59,512 nucleotides of DNA. It comes from an uncultured Rikenellaceae bacterium. GTDB taxonomy: Bacteria > Bacteroidota > Bacteroidia > Bacteroidales > Rikenellaceae. Location of the stretch: NCBI GenBank assembly GCA_944326945.1, contig CALVFY010000012.1, positions 1 through 59,512 of the forward strand, written 5' to 3'. Shown piece after piece: positions 9,200 to 18,173 of this stretch. A program made the translations under genes and the position numbers. The first letter of the stretch is position 1. Each line of letters starts with the position of its first letter. The notes under the pieces are model-generated. The model saw only the letters and a list, made by a program, of their open reading frames with translations, was not told the DNA's origin and searched no databases.

Positions 9200-12100
9200 A
9201 TGAAATTTCTAGCCTCTGCGTCTCTGCAAAAGAGCCGACACCTCTTGCAGACAATGCTTTTGCTGGGATTACTCCTGATGGCCCCGCTGGTTCACGGCCA
9301 GAATCAACGAGTAACCATCACCGGAACCCATCTCACCCTAAGAGCGGCATTCGACCAGATAGAGAGACAAACCTCCCTGTCCATCGACTACGACGCCAAA
9401 TTGATCGACGTAAAAAAGACCCTGTCCACTACACCGAAAAGCGGTCCGCTCAGTGAAGTCATGAACTTCCTTCTGCAAGGCACCGGATGCACTTTTACCA
9501 TCGAAGGATCTCATATCGTCATCTCCCGTCAACAGGTAAAAAGTAACGAGATCCGCACCATCACCGGAAAAGTTTCCGACGAAAAAGGCAACCCCATCAT
9601 CGGAGCCAACGTCATCGTCAAGGGGACGAACACCGGCACCAGCACTGGGGTAGACGGACGATTCGCACTCAATGTCCCGACCGACGGACAACTGCTTTTC
9701 ACCTTCTTGGGCTACATTCCTCAGGAGATCGAGGTGGGAAACCGCACGGTTGTCGACGTCAAACTGAAAGAAGAGTCGGTGGCCATGGAAGATGTAGTGG
9801 TGGTCGGCTACGGTATTCAGAAAAAAGTCAATCTTTCCGGTTCCGTGGCCTCGATTGACATGGAGAATCTCGGCGAGACCCGCGCCATCACCAACATGAC
9901 TCAAAGCCTGCAGGGAGTCATGTCGGGTGTGCTCACCCAACAGAGCTCCGGACAACCCGGTGCCGAATCCACTTCGATCACCATCCGCGGTCAGGGCACT
10001 CTGAACAACTCCTCGCCGCTGGTGGTGGTCGACGGAATCGTGGGCAGTCTGAGCGACGTGGCACCGAGCGACGTAGCCTCGATTTCCGTTCTGAAAGATG
10101 CCGCCTCCTCCTCGATCTACGGTTCGCGCGCCGCCAATGGAGTAATCCTCGTGACCACAAAACAGGGCAGCAAAGACAAAATCCGTGTCACCTACAACAC
10201 CTATCTGGGAAGTCAATGGCCCACATTCAACATTGATGTGGTGGACGATTATGCCCTCTATATGGAGACCATCAACAAAGCGCTCAATCGGGCCGGACAA
10301 CCCTCGACCTTCACCGACGAAATCATTGCCGAATGGAGAGCCAATTCCGCTTCCAACCCCGAATTCTATCCCAACACCAACTGGTTTAAGGAGGTTTACA
10401 AGTCGGCTTTCATTCAGGAACATACCCTGCAGGCCAGTGGAAGTTCCGACAAGGTAGATTATATGATCTCGGTCGGTTATCTGGGCAACAACGGCTCAAT
10501 GCCCGAAACCGACTATCAAAAATACAGTTTCCGCACCAACGTCAATGCGCAGGTGACCCCCTGGCTCAAGGTAGGCACCAAGGTGAGCGGATACAGAAGC
10601 ATTCGGGAAAATGCCGATGTCAGCACCTATATGGGTTACGTAAGCAACTCCTCGCCGGGAACACTGCCTCGCAGTTCGGACGGTCGTCTGGGCGCAGAAT
10701 GGGCCCCCGGGAGCAATCAACAGGCCAATAACGTCTTCGCCAATTTCGACGAAACCGACGACATCTACTACACCACCCGAGTATTGGGAACTCTGAGCGC
10801 TACGGTCAGCTTCACCAAAAACCTCACCTGGCACAACAGCGTAAACGTCACCTTCGACAACAGTTTCGAAAACATCCGGCAACAACCCGTAGAGTTGTGG
10901 AATCTGAAAGACAATACGATAGTCCGCACCGCCGGCGCCAGCCGCACCACCCTCAAGAACGACGACACCCGGTATTACCGTCTGATCGTGGACTCTTATC
11001 TGAATTACTCCCTTCCGATCAACGACAAACATCAATTGGATTTCATTCTGGGCTATAACCAGGAGTATGAAGAATCCTCCAACACGATCGGCACCGCTTA
11101 CGACCTGCTGAGTTACGACACCGATGTGATGAACTCCGCAGCCACCCCTTCCACCATCAAGGGAGGCTTCTCCAATCGGGCCCTACGGTCCGGATTCGGT
11201 CGTATCAATTACAATTTCGACGACAAATATCTGCTGGAGGCCAATCTCCGTTACGACGGTTCCTCCAAATTCGCCAAGGGACATCGCTGGGGTCTGTTCC
11301 CATCCTTTTCCGGCGCGTGGCGAATCTCGGAAGAGAACTTCATGAAAAACATCGAATGGCTCGACAATCTCAAGCTCCGTCTTTCCTGGGGTACATTGGG
11401 AAATAACCGTACGGACGACTACGGCACTCAATCCATCTACAAGTCGGCCAACGCCGTACTGGCCGGGCAAGTGGTCACTGGTGCCGCCATGACCAATCTG
11501 GTCAACCGCGACCTGACCTGGGAATCTACGGCCATGACCAACGTGGGTCTGGACATCGACGTCCTGAATGGCCGGTTGGGCTTCGTCGGTGACTTCTTCT
11601 ACAAAAAGACCAAAGACATTCTGCTTCAACTGCCGGTTCCACTCGTTCTGGGAGGCCTCTCGGCTCCCTATCAGAATGCCGGTATCGTCTCGAACCGCGG
11701 TGTGGAACTGAATATCCGATGGAACGACGCCATCCGCAACAAATTCCGTTACGGAATCAGTGCCAACTATACCTTCGTCCGCAGCAAGGTGGATCGTTAT
11801 CGCGGCGAGGTAGCCACCTACAGCGGACAACGGATCCTGCTCGAAGGCATCCGACTCTATCCGTTCTATGTACGCGAGGTGGAGTGCATCGCCACACAGG
11901 ACAAAATCGACGAAATGCTGGCCAATGGATACAAATTCTATCCCTCGACTCCCAAACCCGGCGATTTCATCTACAAGGATCAGCAGCAACCCGGAGAGCC
12001 CGGATACAAGATCATCAACGACGACGACCGTGTCATCAAAGGCAACTCCGTACCCGAACATTACTTCGGTCTGACACTGAACGCCGAATGGAACGGCATC

Positions 12101-12520
12101 GACTTTTCCGCCCTGTTCCAGGGAGTAGCCGGCGTCCACAAATATCTGAACAGCACATGGTATACCAATGTTCTGAAAAACGGTTCGCAGATCAATAAAA
12201 AATTCCTCAATGCCTGGAGTGAGGAGAATCCCACCAGCAACATTCCTGCCATCACTACCGACGACGGCGGCCGCAACACCGTGAACAACGACTTCTGGTT
12301 GCAGAACGCCTCTTACCTTCGCCTGAAAAACATCCAGATCGGCTATACCTTCCCGGCCAAATGGACCCGCAAATTCGTCGTTCAGCGTCTACGTATCTAT
12401 TGCAGCGCCGAAAACCTATTTACCATCACCGGATTCGAAGGACTCGATCCCGAACTCTCCGGAGCCGACGCCTATCCCAACATGAAACGTATCGTAGGCG
12501 GTATTTCCATCACCTTTTAA
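9200..12520 (+). CDS. SusC/RagA TonB-dependent outer-membrane transporter with STN domain
   Basis: Outer-membrane importer for oligosaccharides, 1106 aa. Order: signal peptide (1-33, ending LVHGQ), STN signalling domain (about 35-110), carboxypeptidase-regulatory-like beta domain (about 119-205, ITGKVSDEKGNPIIGANVIV), a TonB-box region (MEDVVVVGYGIQKKVNLSGS), plug and a 22-strand barrel ending in the aromatic-terminated GGISITF. The STN domain means it also reports substrate binding to the FecR/sigma pair encoded just upstream. It forms the lidded transporter with the SusD protein encoded next. Substrate is inferred to be a pectic oligosaccharide from the enzymes downstream. Confidence 0.95.
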   Translation: MKFLASASLQKSRHLLQTMLLLGLLLMAPLVHGQNQRVTITGTHLTLRAAFDQIERQTSLSIDYDAKLIDVKKTLSTTPKSGPLSEVMNFLLQGTGCTFTIEGSHIVISRQQVKSNEIRTITGKVSDEKGNPIIGANVIVKGTNTGTSTGVDGRFALNVPTDGQLLFTFLGYIPQEIEVGNRTVVDVKLKEESVAMEDVVVVGYGIQKKVNLSGSVASIDMENLGETRAITNMTQSLQGVMSGVLTQQSSGQPGAESTSITIRGQGTLNNSSPLVVVDGIVGSLSDVAPSDVASISVLKDAASSSIYGSRAANGVILVTTKQGSKDKIRVTYNTYLGSQWPTFNIDVVDDYALYMETINKALNRAGQPSTFTDEIIAEWRANSASNPEFYPNTNWFKEVYKSAFIQEHTLQASGSSDKVDYMISVGYLGNNGSMPETDYQKYSFRTNVNAQVTPWLKVGTKVSGYRSIRENADVSTYMGYVSNSSPGTLPRSSDGRLGAEWAPGSNQQANNVFANFDETDDIYYTTRVLGTLSATVSFTKNLTWHNSVNVTFDNSFENIRQQPVELWNLKDNTIVRTAGASRTTLKNDDTRYYRLIVDSYLNYSLPINDKHQLDFILGYNQEYEESSNTIGTAYDLLSYDTDVMNSAATPSTIKGGFSNRALRSGFGRINYNFDDKYLLEANLRYDGSSKFAKGHRWGLFPSFSGAWRISEENFMKNIEWLDNLKLRLSWGTLGNNRTDDYGTQSIYKSANAVLAGQVVTGAAMTNLVNRDLTWESTAMTNVGLDIDVLNGRLGFVGDFFYKKTKDILLQLPVPLVLGGLSAPYQNAGIVSNRGVELNIRWNDAIRNKFRYGISANYTFVRSKVDRYRGEVATYSGQRILLEGIRLYPFYVREVECIATQDKIDEMLANGYKFYPSTPKPGDFIYKDQQQPGEPGYKIINDDDRVIKGNSVPEHYFGLTLNAEWNGIDFSALFQGVAGVHKYLNSTWYTNVLKNGSQINKKFLNAWSEENPTSNIPAITTDDGGRNTVNNDFWLQNASYLRLKNIQIGYTFPAKWTRKFVVQRLRIYCSAENLFTITGFEGLDPELSGADAYPNMKRIVGGISITF

Positions 12521-12534
12521 TCCGGTCATCAGTC

Positions 12535-14241
12535 ATGAAAACAATCCATATGAAAAAAATATATTATCTGGCGGCATTATTTTTGGGAATGCTGCTGCAG
12601 GGATGCGACAACCAATTCCTCGACACGAATCCCAAAGAGGGCATCGGCTCCAACCTGATGTGGACCACCGAAGACGATGCCAAATTGGGGGTGGTAGCCA
12701 TTTACAACTCCGTACGCAACAAACTGGCCTTTAACATGTACGGCATTAACGACTGCTTCACTCCCCTGGCATGGTGTATGAGCAAACCGGGAACCACGTT
12801 CGACGAATATCGTCAATACAAACTCTGTATCAATACCGCCACGGCCAGTGAATCGATTTTCAAGGAGAAATGGACGACTCTCTACAAAGGTATCGTGCGG
12901 GCCAACGACGCCATCAGCCATCTGCCCGGCATGAACATCGACGACAAAACGAAAAGGACCCTGTTGGCAGAGGCCAAATTCTGTCGTGCTCTGTTTTACT
13001 TCGATCTGCTCAGTTTCTACAGCGGACACGATCAACGGGATCCCGGAGTACCTCTCTACACAGAACCGACCAACTACCAGGATGCCTATCTCCCTCGAAG
13101 CAAACCGGCTCAGGTACGCGCCCAAATGATCCAGGATTTGACCGAAGCTATTCCCGATCTGCCATTCACCTCTTCGGAGGCAGGCCGAGCCAACAGTGCC
13201 GCTGCTCAAATGCTGCTCGGGAAAATCTATCTCTACAATCAACAATGGGAAAAAGCAGCTGCCGCTTTCGGGGCAGTGATAGCCCAAAACGAACGGGAAC
13301 AAAAATACGAACTCTACCCGGACTATTATCTACTCTTCCAACTCGACGGAGAAGATAACAAGGAAGGTATTTTCATCATTCCCAACCTGGATATCCAAGA
13401 CTACGGCAGTTTCATGATGATGATCTACGGAACCCGCTCTTCCTATGCCCAGGGAGGTACCGTTTGTGTACCCACCCCCTATCTGGTAGACTCCTATCAG
13501 AAAAAAGACGGTTCTTCTTTCAGTTGGGATGACATCCCTGCCGCCGCAGACCAAAACGCTTTCTGGAACTCCAAAACCGAAGTGGACAAAGCATTTGCCG
13601 ATCGGGATCCTCGTCTCGAAGCCTCCATTATCCGCCCTTGGGCGCTTTATGAAGGAGCCTACAACTCGACCAAAAAATCCTCTACCTACGAATACCGCCC
13701 GGCTACCTACTCCGGAACGTCGGAATACATGGCTTTCACTCCCAACAACAACGAACAGGTATATGTCTGGAGAAAATTCGTCAATACGGGTAATCAATGT
13801 CCCATCCGACGCAATGCCCCGATCGATATTCCCGTCATGCGTTATGCCGATCTGCTGCTGTTGTTCGCCGAAGCGAAAAACGAAGTAGAAGGTCCTGCCG
13901 ACAGCGTCTATTGGGCTATCAACAAGGTTCGCCAACGCCCCTCGGTCGAGATGCCTCCACTTTCGGGTCTCGACAAATCGGAGATGCGTCAGGCCATCCG
14001 TAACGAACGTATGTGGGAATTGGCCGGCGAAGGACACAGTTACAACGACTATCGTCGCTGGTACAAGTATGATTCCTCGTACGACATCAATACCAAGTTG
14101 AATTACAAGATAACAGGATTCAACACCAACAATTATATCTCCGATCGTGTCTTTACCGAACGTAACTGGCAATTCGCCATCCCGCAAACAGAAATAGACA
14201 TGAACCGCTACCTCACTCAATATCCCGGATGGGAAAACTAA
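12535..14241 (+). CDS. SusD/RagB surface glycan-binding lipoprotein
   Basis: Outer-membrane lipoprotein of 568 aa that forms the lid of the SusC transporter. The start at 12535 is chosen over upstream frame because it gives a lipoprotein signal (MKTIHMKKIYYLAALFLGML, then LQGC with Cys24). SusD hallmarks: the TPR-like helices (LLAEAKFCRALFYFDLLSFY, SAAAQMLLGKIYLYNQQWEKA), the domain-end motif PVMRYADLLLLFAEAKNEV with RNERMWELAGEG, and the terminal FAIPQTEIDMN. An ATG at 12550 is an alternative start. It begins 14 bp after susC and is translated in the same operon. Confidence 0.95.
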   Translation: MKTIHMKKIYYLAALFLGMLLQGCDNQFLDTNPKEGIGSNLMWTTEDDAKLGVVAIYNSVRNKLAFNMYGINDCFTPLAWCMSKPGTTFDEYRQYKLCINTATASESIFKEKWTTLYKGIVRANDAISHLPGMNIDDKTKRTLLAEAKFCRALFYFDLLSFYSGHDQRDPGVPLYTEPTNYQDAYLPRSKPAQVRAQMIQDLTEAIPDLPFTSSEAGRANSAAAQMLLGKIYLYNQQWEKAAAAFGAVIAQNEREQKYELYPDYYLLFQLDGEDNKEGIFIIPNLDIQDYGSFMMMIYGTRSSYAQGGTVCVPTPYLVDSYQKKDGSSFSWDDIPAAADQNAFWNSKTEVDKAFADRDPRLEASIIRPWALYEGAYNSTKKSSTYEYRPATYSGTSEYMAFTPNNNEQVYVWRKFVNTGNQCPIRRNAPIDIPVMRYADLLLLFAEAKNEVEGPADSVYWAINKVRQRPSVEMPPLSGLDKSEMRQAIRNERMWELAGEGHSYNDYRRWYKYDSSYDINTKLNYKITGFNTNNYISDRVFTERNWQFAIPQTEIDMNRYLTQYPGWEN

Positions 14242-14266
14242 CCGAAACGTCAAAATTCCAAACATC

Positions 14267-16234
14267 ATGAACCAAATAAAAATCATACGTTCCATCGGCA
14301 ACCGTTTACGGAGTAGCGTCATGCTGCTGGGACTACTGTTTTCTGTCACCTCCTGTACGGTAGACCCCATCCGGTTACCCGTCACACCCGATCCTGAGGC
14401 TCCTTATTCACTTCCCGCCTTGGACGATCTGTGGACCGAAGTAAAAGCCAACAACGACGGACTCGAATCACGTGACATCGCCGAGTTTTTGCTCCAGGCT
14501 ACGGCCTATAATTGGAGTCAGAATCGGCTGAAGCTGGCCCTGACCAATCTGACCGATCTGCAAATACGCGATGCAAGCGATCCCACCTATGGCCGGTATT
14601 ATGGCAACTTCCATTTTGCCAAAGGCAATGCGGAAAAAGGGGTGTCGATCGACGAAAATGCAGCCGAATTCTGTATGGAGAAGCTGGCCGTACTGCGGAA
14701 ACTCTACTACGGGAACCTCAACGAAGAGAACAAAGCCCTGCTCGACGAAATGATCCGGCTGGCCATCATCGCTATCCGCCGTCATGAAGTGGCCGTCACC
14801 TACACCAATATCTATGTCATGAAGATGTGGACTCTCAGTTCGCTCGGAGAGACTACCGGAGACAGCCAAGCGGCACAAGAGGGCTACGACATGCTCAAGA
14901 ACTGGATGCAGGAACTTTCGCACAACGGTGTGGCCGAATACAACAGCCCCACATACAGCGGCGTGGCAGCCGTTGCATTGGGATGTATGGCCTCACTGGT
15001 AGAGAATCCCACAGTCAAACAAGAGGCCAATATCGCCTTGGAATATTACAGTCTGATGCTGTTCGGCAACTACTTCAAAACAGGTATGTATCTGGGCGGA
15101 CCACATTCGCGTGACTACAACTACCTCTCGAGCCGATCGGGCACCCTGGACGGCTTGATGGCCCATTATCTGCGTGGCTGGGATACGGACTTCTACTCTA
15201 CACATGCCTTCTGGAATCCCACCTCGCAAGCCCTCGCACTCATCGACAAAACCCCACGGACAATCGTATACAAAACCGGTGAGGACGCCAATCAATACGC
15301 CATCTCCTTCATCGGCAACAAGGTCAATATGGGAAGTGCCGGTCACACCTACGGCTACGAAGACAAAAATTTCGTCATCAATCTTTCGAGTCCTGCCCGT
15401 AAACTGGTCGCCAACATCTCGTCGGTGATCGAAGGGCGCAACGATCCCTATGGTGAAAATCAGGTGATAACCGGACAAGGTCACAGCAAACCCCGTCATC
15501 TGCGCGACTATCTGTTGGCCCGGGCACAACGCAACGTCACTTCGGGAGGATCGGTATGCGGCAGTGAAATGGTCTTCCTTCTGGCAGCCGACGGCAGCGA
15601 AACTTCGGTCATCAACGACAAAATCCGCTCTCATGTGATTATCCCCTGCGGAAATAAAATAGATGGCCTGTGGAACGGCAACACGAAGATCGAAAATCTC
15701 ACGTCGCTGCCTTCCACCGGAGAACCTCTCTCGGAAGAGGGTCACCATACTCTTTTTATTCGTTTCGAAGACGTAGCCGTAGGAATCCGCTATCTTTTCG
15801 CCCAGGACGATGCACAAACTGAAGTGCCGATCTATCTGTTCAACAAAAACAAAACCGATTCCAAAATGGGCGATGTGATGCATCTTTCGGCCCAACTCTC
15901 CAAAGATACTCCGGCCAGAGGGAAATACGGTGCTGTGGCCATGTGGTGGAGAGTAGAGGAGGGGATAAACGACGATGCCGCCTTCGAGCGATTCCGCCAA
16001 ACGATGATCGAAGCTACGGTGACGACATCCACTCCCGTCGACCAGGCAGGTACGGTCTATACTGCCACCGTCGCACCAACCGGTGAAGAACCATTAGGCG
16101 TCTCCGGCGACTGCAATTCCAAACTCCAAACGGCCAATCAGGGAGGAATCGTCCTGCCTCAAGGCAATATTTACCTGGTGGACGGAGAGGAAGCAGCTCA
16201 GCCGATCTTCGCCAAATCGTCCTACATCAATTAA
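14267..16234 (+). CDS. Unrecognised two-domain lipoprotein, possible polysaccharide lyase
   Basis: Lipoprotein of 655 aa (lipobox LLFSVTSC, Cys30) that I cannot assign to a named family with confidence. Residues ~50-320 are helix-rich with the look of an (alpha/alpha) toroid; ~330-655 look like beta-sandwich. The central motifs EYNSPTYSG (224-232) and GGPHSRDYNYL (277-287) recall heparinase II/III-like and other toroid-plus-sandwich lyases, in which Asn, His, Tyr and Arg do catalysis; N226, Y230, H280, R282 and Y284 are candidates. It lies 25 bp after susD, ahead of a second lipoprotein. It could instead be a non-catalytic surface glycan-binding protein, which often occupies this slot. Confidence 0.6.
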   Translation: MNQIKIIRSIGNRLRSSVMLLGLLFSVTSCTVDPIRLPVTPDPEAPYSLPALDDLWTEVKANNDGLESRDIAEFLLQATAYNWSQNRLKLALTNLTDLQIRDASDPTYGRYYGNFHFAKGNAEKGVSIDENAAEFCMEKLAVLRKLYYGNLNEENKALLDEMIRLAIIAIRRHEVAVTYTNIYVMKMWTLSSLGETTGDSQAAQEGYDMLKNWMQELSHNGVAEYNSPTYSGVAAVALGCMASLVENPTVKQEANIALEYYSLMLFGNYFKTGMYLGGPHSRDYNYLSSRSGTLDGLMAHYLRGWDTDFYSTHAFWNPTSQALALIDKTPRTIVYKTGEDANQYAISFIGNKVNMGSAGHTYGYEDKNFVINLSSPARKLVANISSVIEGRNDPYGENQVITGQGHSKPRHLRDYLLARAQRNVTSGGSVCGSEMVFLLAADGSETSVINDKIRSHVIIPCGNKIDGLWNGNTKIENLTSLPSTGEPLSEEGHHTLFIRFEDVAVGIRYLFAQDDAQTEVPIYLFNKNKTDSKMGDVMHLSAQLSKDTPARGKYGAVAMWWRVEEGINDDAAFERFRQTMIEATVTTSTPVDQAGTVYTATVAPTGEEPLGVSGDCNSKLQTANQGGIVLPQGNIYLVDGEEAAQPIFAKSSYIN

Positions 16235-16254
16235 TCACGCAAACCACTATCACC

Positions 16255-18093
16255 ATGATAACCAGACAAAAAATAACAGGCATTCTTTCGGCCCTCGCCA
16301 TACTCTTAACGGCGGGATTCTCGGGATGTACCGACGAGGATACCGAAAACGGATCGGCTGCCGTAGAGACGCTCGAAGCCGAAAACATAACGGTCTCCTC
16401 TGCCGATCTGAAAGGAAAAACAACCGGCAACACATCGGGTATGATGGCCCGCGGTGTCTGCTACAATACGCTCGGATCCCCCACCGTCAACGACGATATG
16501 GTATCGGTCATAAAAGGAGCCGGAGAGTTTTCCCTGACCGCCTACGAATTAGAACAAAACACAAAATACTATATTCGGGCCTTCGCCATGTATCCCTCCG
16601 GCGTGATCTACGGCGAGGAGAAAAGTTTCACCACGTTAGCGGTCGCACTGCCCTCGGTAACCATCGAGGAACCGACGGACATCACCTCCATTTCGGCCAC
16701 CTTCTCGGGTGAGGTGGTCGCTGCCGGAGGGTTCCCGATTATCGAAGCCGGATTCTGCTGGAGTACGGAACCCGATCCAGACATAGAAACCGGCGAAAAA
16801 TATAGCGTGGATAATCCTCAAGTAGGTCCTATCTCTTTCGACAATCAGCAACTGACCAATAACACCACCTATTATGTACGGGCCTTTGCCCGCAGCGAAG
16901 CCGGCGTAGGATACAGCGAAACGATCACCTTCTCGACTCTCGACCTGAAACTGCCCGAACTGACCCTGGCCGAGATCGGTAAAGAAGACACGGGAATCTT
17001 CTCGCTCGACGTGGAAGCCACCCTCACAGCCGAAAACGGAACCATCACCCGGAAAGGATTCTGCTGGTCCACCTCCCCCAACCCCACCATCTCCGACAAC
17101 GTAATTGAGGTCGAAGATCAGGAGTTCAAAGCCACGATCGAAGGGCTGAAACCCTACACGAAATATTATGTGGCAGCCTTTGCCGTAAACGAGGGCGGTG
17201 CCGGATACAGTGCCATCACCGAAATACGTACCTTTACCTACGGTATGGCCAATGATCGGCTCGTGAAGATTGAACCGCCGGCAGGTATTGCCTACCGCAT
17301 GGGCTGGACCTCGGACAAAGACGGAACCTTTACTGAACAGACCCAGATCGACCGGGGAGGCAACGAGAGCAATCCGATGCCGATGCCCGTACAGGCCAGT
17401 GAAATCGGCAACTATTGGATAGGACGATACGAGGTGACCAACAGTGAATATGCCGAATTCATGAACTACTACAAAAATGAAACCGTCGAGGTAACCGAAA
17501 TCATCGACAAAAAAGAGGTGACCTTCACATCGAAACTGTTCGACGCCTCGACCATCAAGATCGAAAAAGTCGGCGATACCTGGCAGGCCAAAGGCGGGCA
17601 TGAAAACAAACCCGTAGCCGGCGTCACCTATTACGGAGCACTCGAGTTCTGTAAATTCTACGGAGGGACATTGCCCAACGAGGCTCAGTGGGAATTTGCT
17701 GCACGCGGCGGCCGATACACCGACGAAGACAAGACCATGTATGCAGGTAGCGACAACTACGACGAAGTGGCTTGGCACAAAGGCAACTGTTCTGGACCGC
17801 AGGATGTGGGTCAGAAAAAACCCAACGGGTACGGACTTTACGACATGTCCGGAAACGTGGCGGAATTGACCTGTACCTGGTATCAAAACTACAAGTCCGA
17901 TTGGGTGACTTTCAGTGCACAAGGCAACAACAACAATGTTGCAAAGACCACCCGAGGCGGAAGTTATTCCGTCCAGGTATCCAATACCAAGAGTGATTTA
18001 CGTTGCATCCACCGCAGCACGCTGGACAAGATAACGGAGGATGCCGCCAAAGGCAATGTAGGTTTCCGTTTCTGCTTGCCCGTGACGGAATAA
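16255..18093 (+). CDS. Lipoprotein with fibronectin-like repeats and SUMF1/FGE-like domain
   Basis: Lipoprotein of 612 aa (lipobox TAGFSGC, Cys25, followed by the acidic run TDEDTE that favours surface export). Three fibronectin-III-like repeats of ~95 aa fill residues ~35-330, each with a GxCxxT/S opening and an NTxYYVRAFA-type end. An SUMF1 (formylglycine-generating enzyme) domain follows (~335-612): YWIGRYEVTNSEYAEFMNYY, LPNEAQWEFAARGG, NGYGLYDMSGNVAELTC and GNVGFRFC. Authentic FGEs use two cysteines near the end; here only one is in place (SDLRC, C584) and the partner position is not Cys. No sulfatase gene is nearby. A role as a surface glycan-binding protein is therefore more likely than sulfatase activation (inference). 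A terminator follows at 18113. Confidence 0.85.
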   Translation: MITRQKITGILSALAILLTAGFSGCTDEDTENGSAAVETLEAENITVSSADLKGKTTGNTSGMMARGVCYNTLGSPTVNDDMVSVIKGAGEFSLTAYELEQNTKYYIRAFAMYPSGVIYGEEKSFTTLAVALPSVTIEEPTDITSISATFSGEVVAAGGFPIIEAGFCWSTEPDPDIETGEKYSVDNPQVGPISFDNQQLTNNTTYYVRAFARSEAGVGYSETITFSTLDLKLPELTLAEIGKEDTGIFSLDVEATLTAENGTITRKGFCWSTSPNPTISDNVIEVEDQEFKATIEGLKPYTKYYVAAFAVNEGGAGYSAITEIRTFTYGMANDRLVKIEPPAGIAYRMGWTSDKDGTFTEQTQIDRGGNESNPMPMPVQASEIGNYWIGRYEVTNSEYAEFMNYYKNETVEVTEIIDKKEVTFTSKLFDASTIKIEKVGDTWQAKGGHENKPVAGVTYYGALEFCKFYGGTLPNEAQWEFAARGGRYTDEDKTMYAGSDNYDEVAWHKGNCSGPQDVGQKKPNGYGLYDMSGNVAELTCTWYQNYKSDWVTFSAQGNNNNVAKTTRGGSYSVQVSNTKSDLRCIHRSTLDKITEDAAKGNVGFRFCLPVTE

Positions 18094-18112
18094 ATCCATT
18101 CAACATCTTCGG

Positions 18113-18142
18113 AAGGCAGGGATAGACCCCTATCCCTGCCTT
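18113..18142 (+). terminator. Terminator inside the PUL, after the SUMF1-like gene
   Basis: Perfect 12-bp stem (aaggcagggata at 18113-18124, tatccctgcctt at 18131-18142), 6-nt loop, then ttctt. It splits the surface-binding genes from the enzyme genes and may lower or uncouple enzyme expression. Confidence 0.8.
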
Positions 18143-18173
18143 CTTAATCCTCGCAAACATGATTATCTAAACA

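Noticed and set aside
9338..10423. 361-aa open frame on the minus strand opposite susC
   Set aside because: Antisense shadow of the STN, plug and TonB-box region; composition only.
16255..18093. A true formylglycine-generating enzyme activating sulfatases
   Set aside because: One catalytic cysteine is missing and no arylsulfatase is encoded nearby; the membrane transferase at 74-2086 is not a target type.
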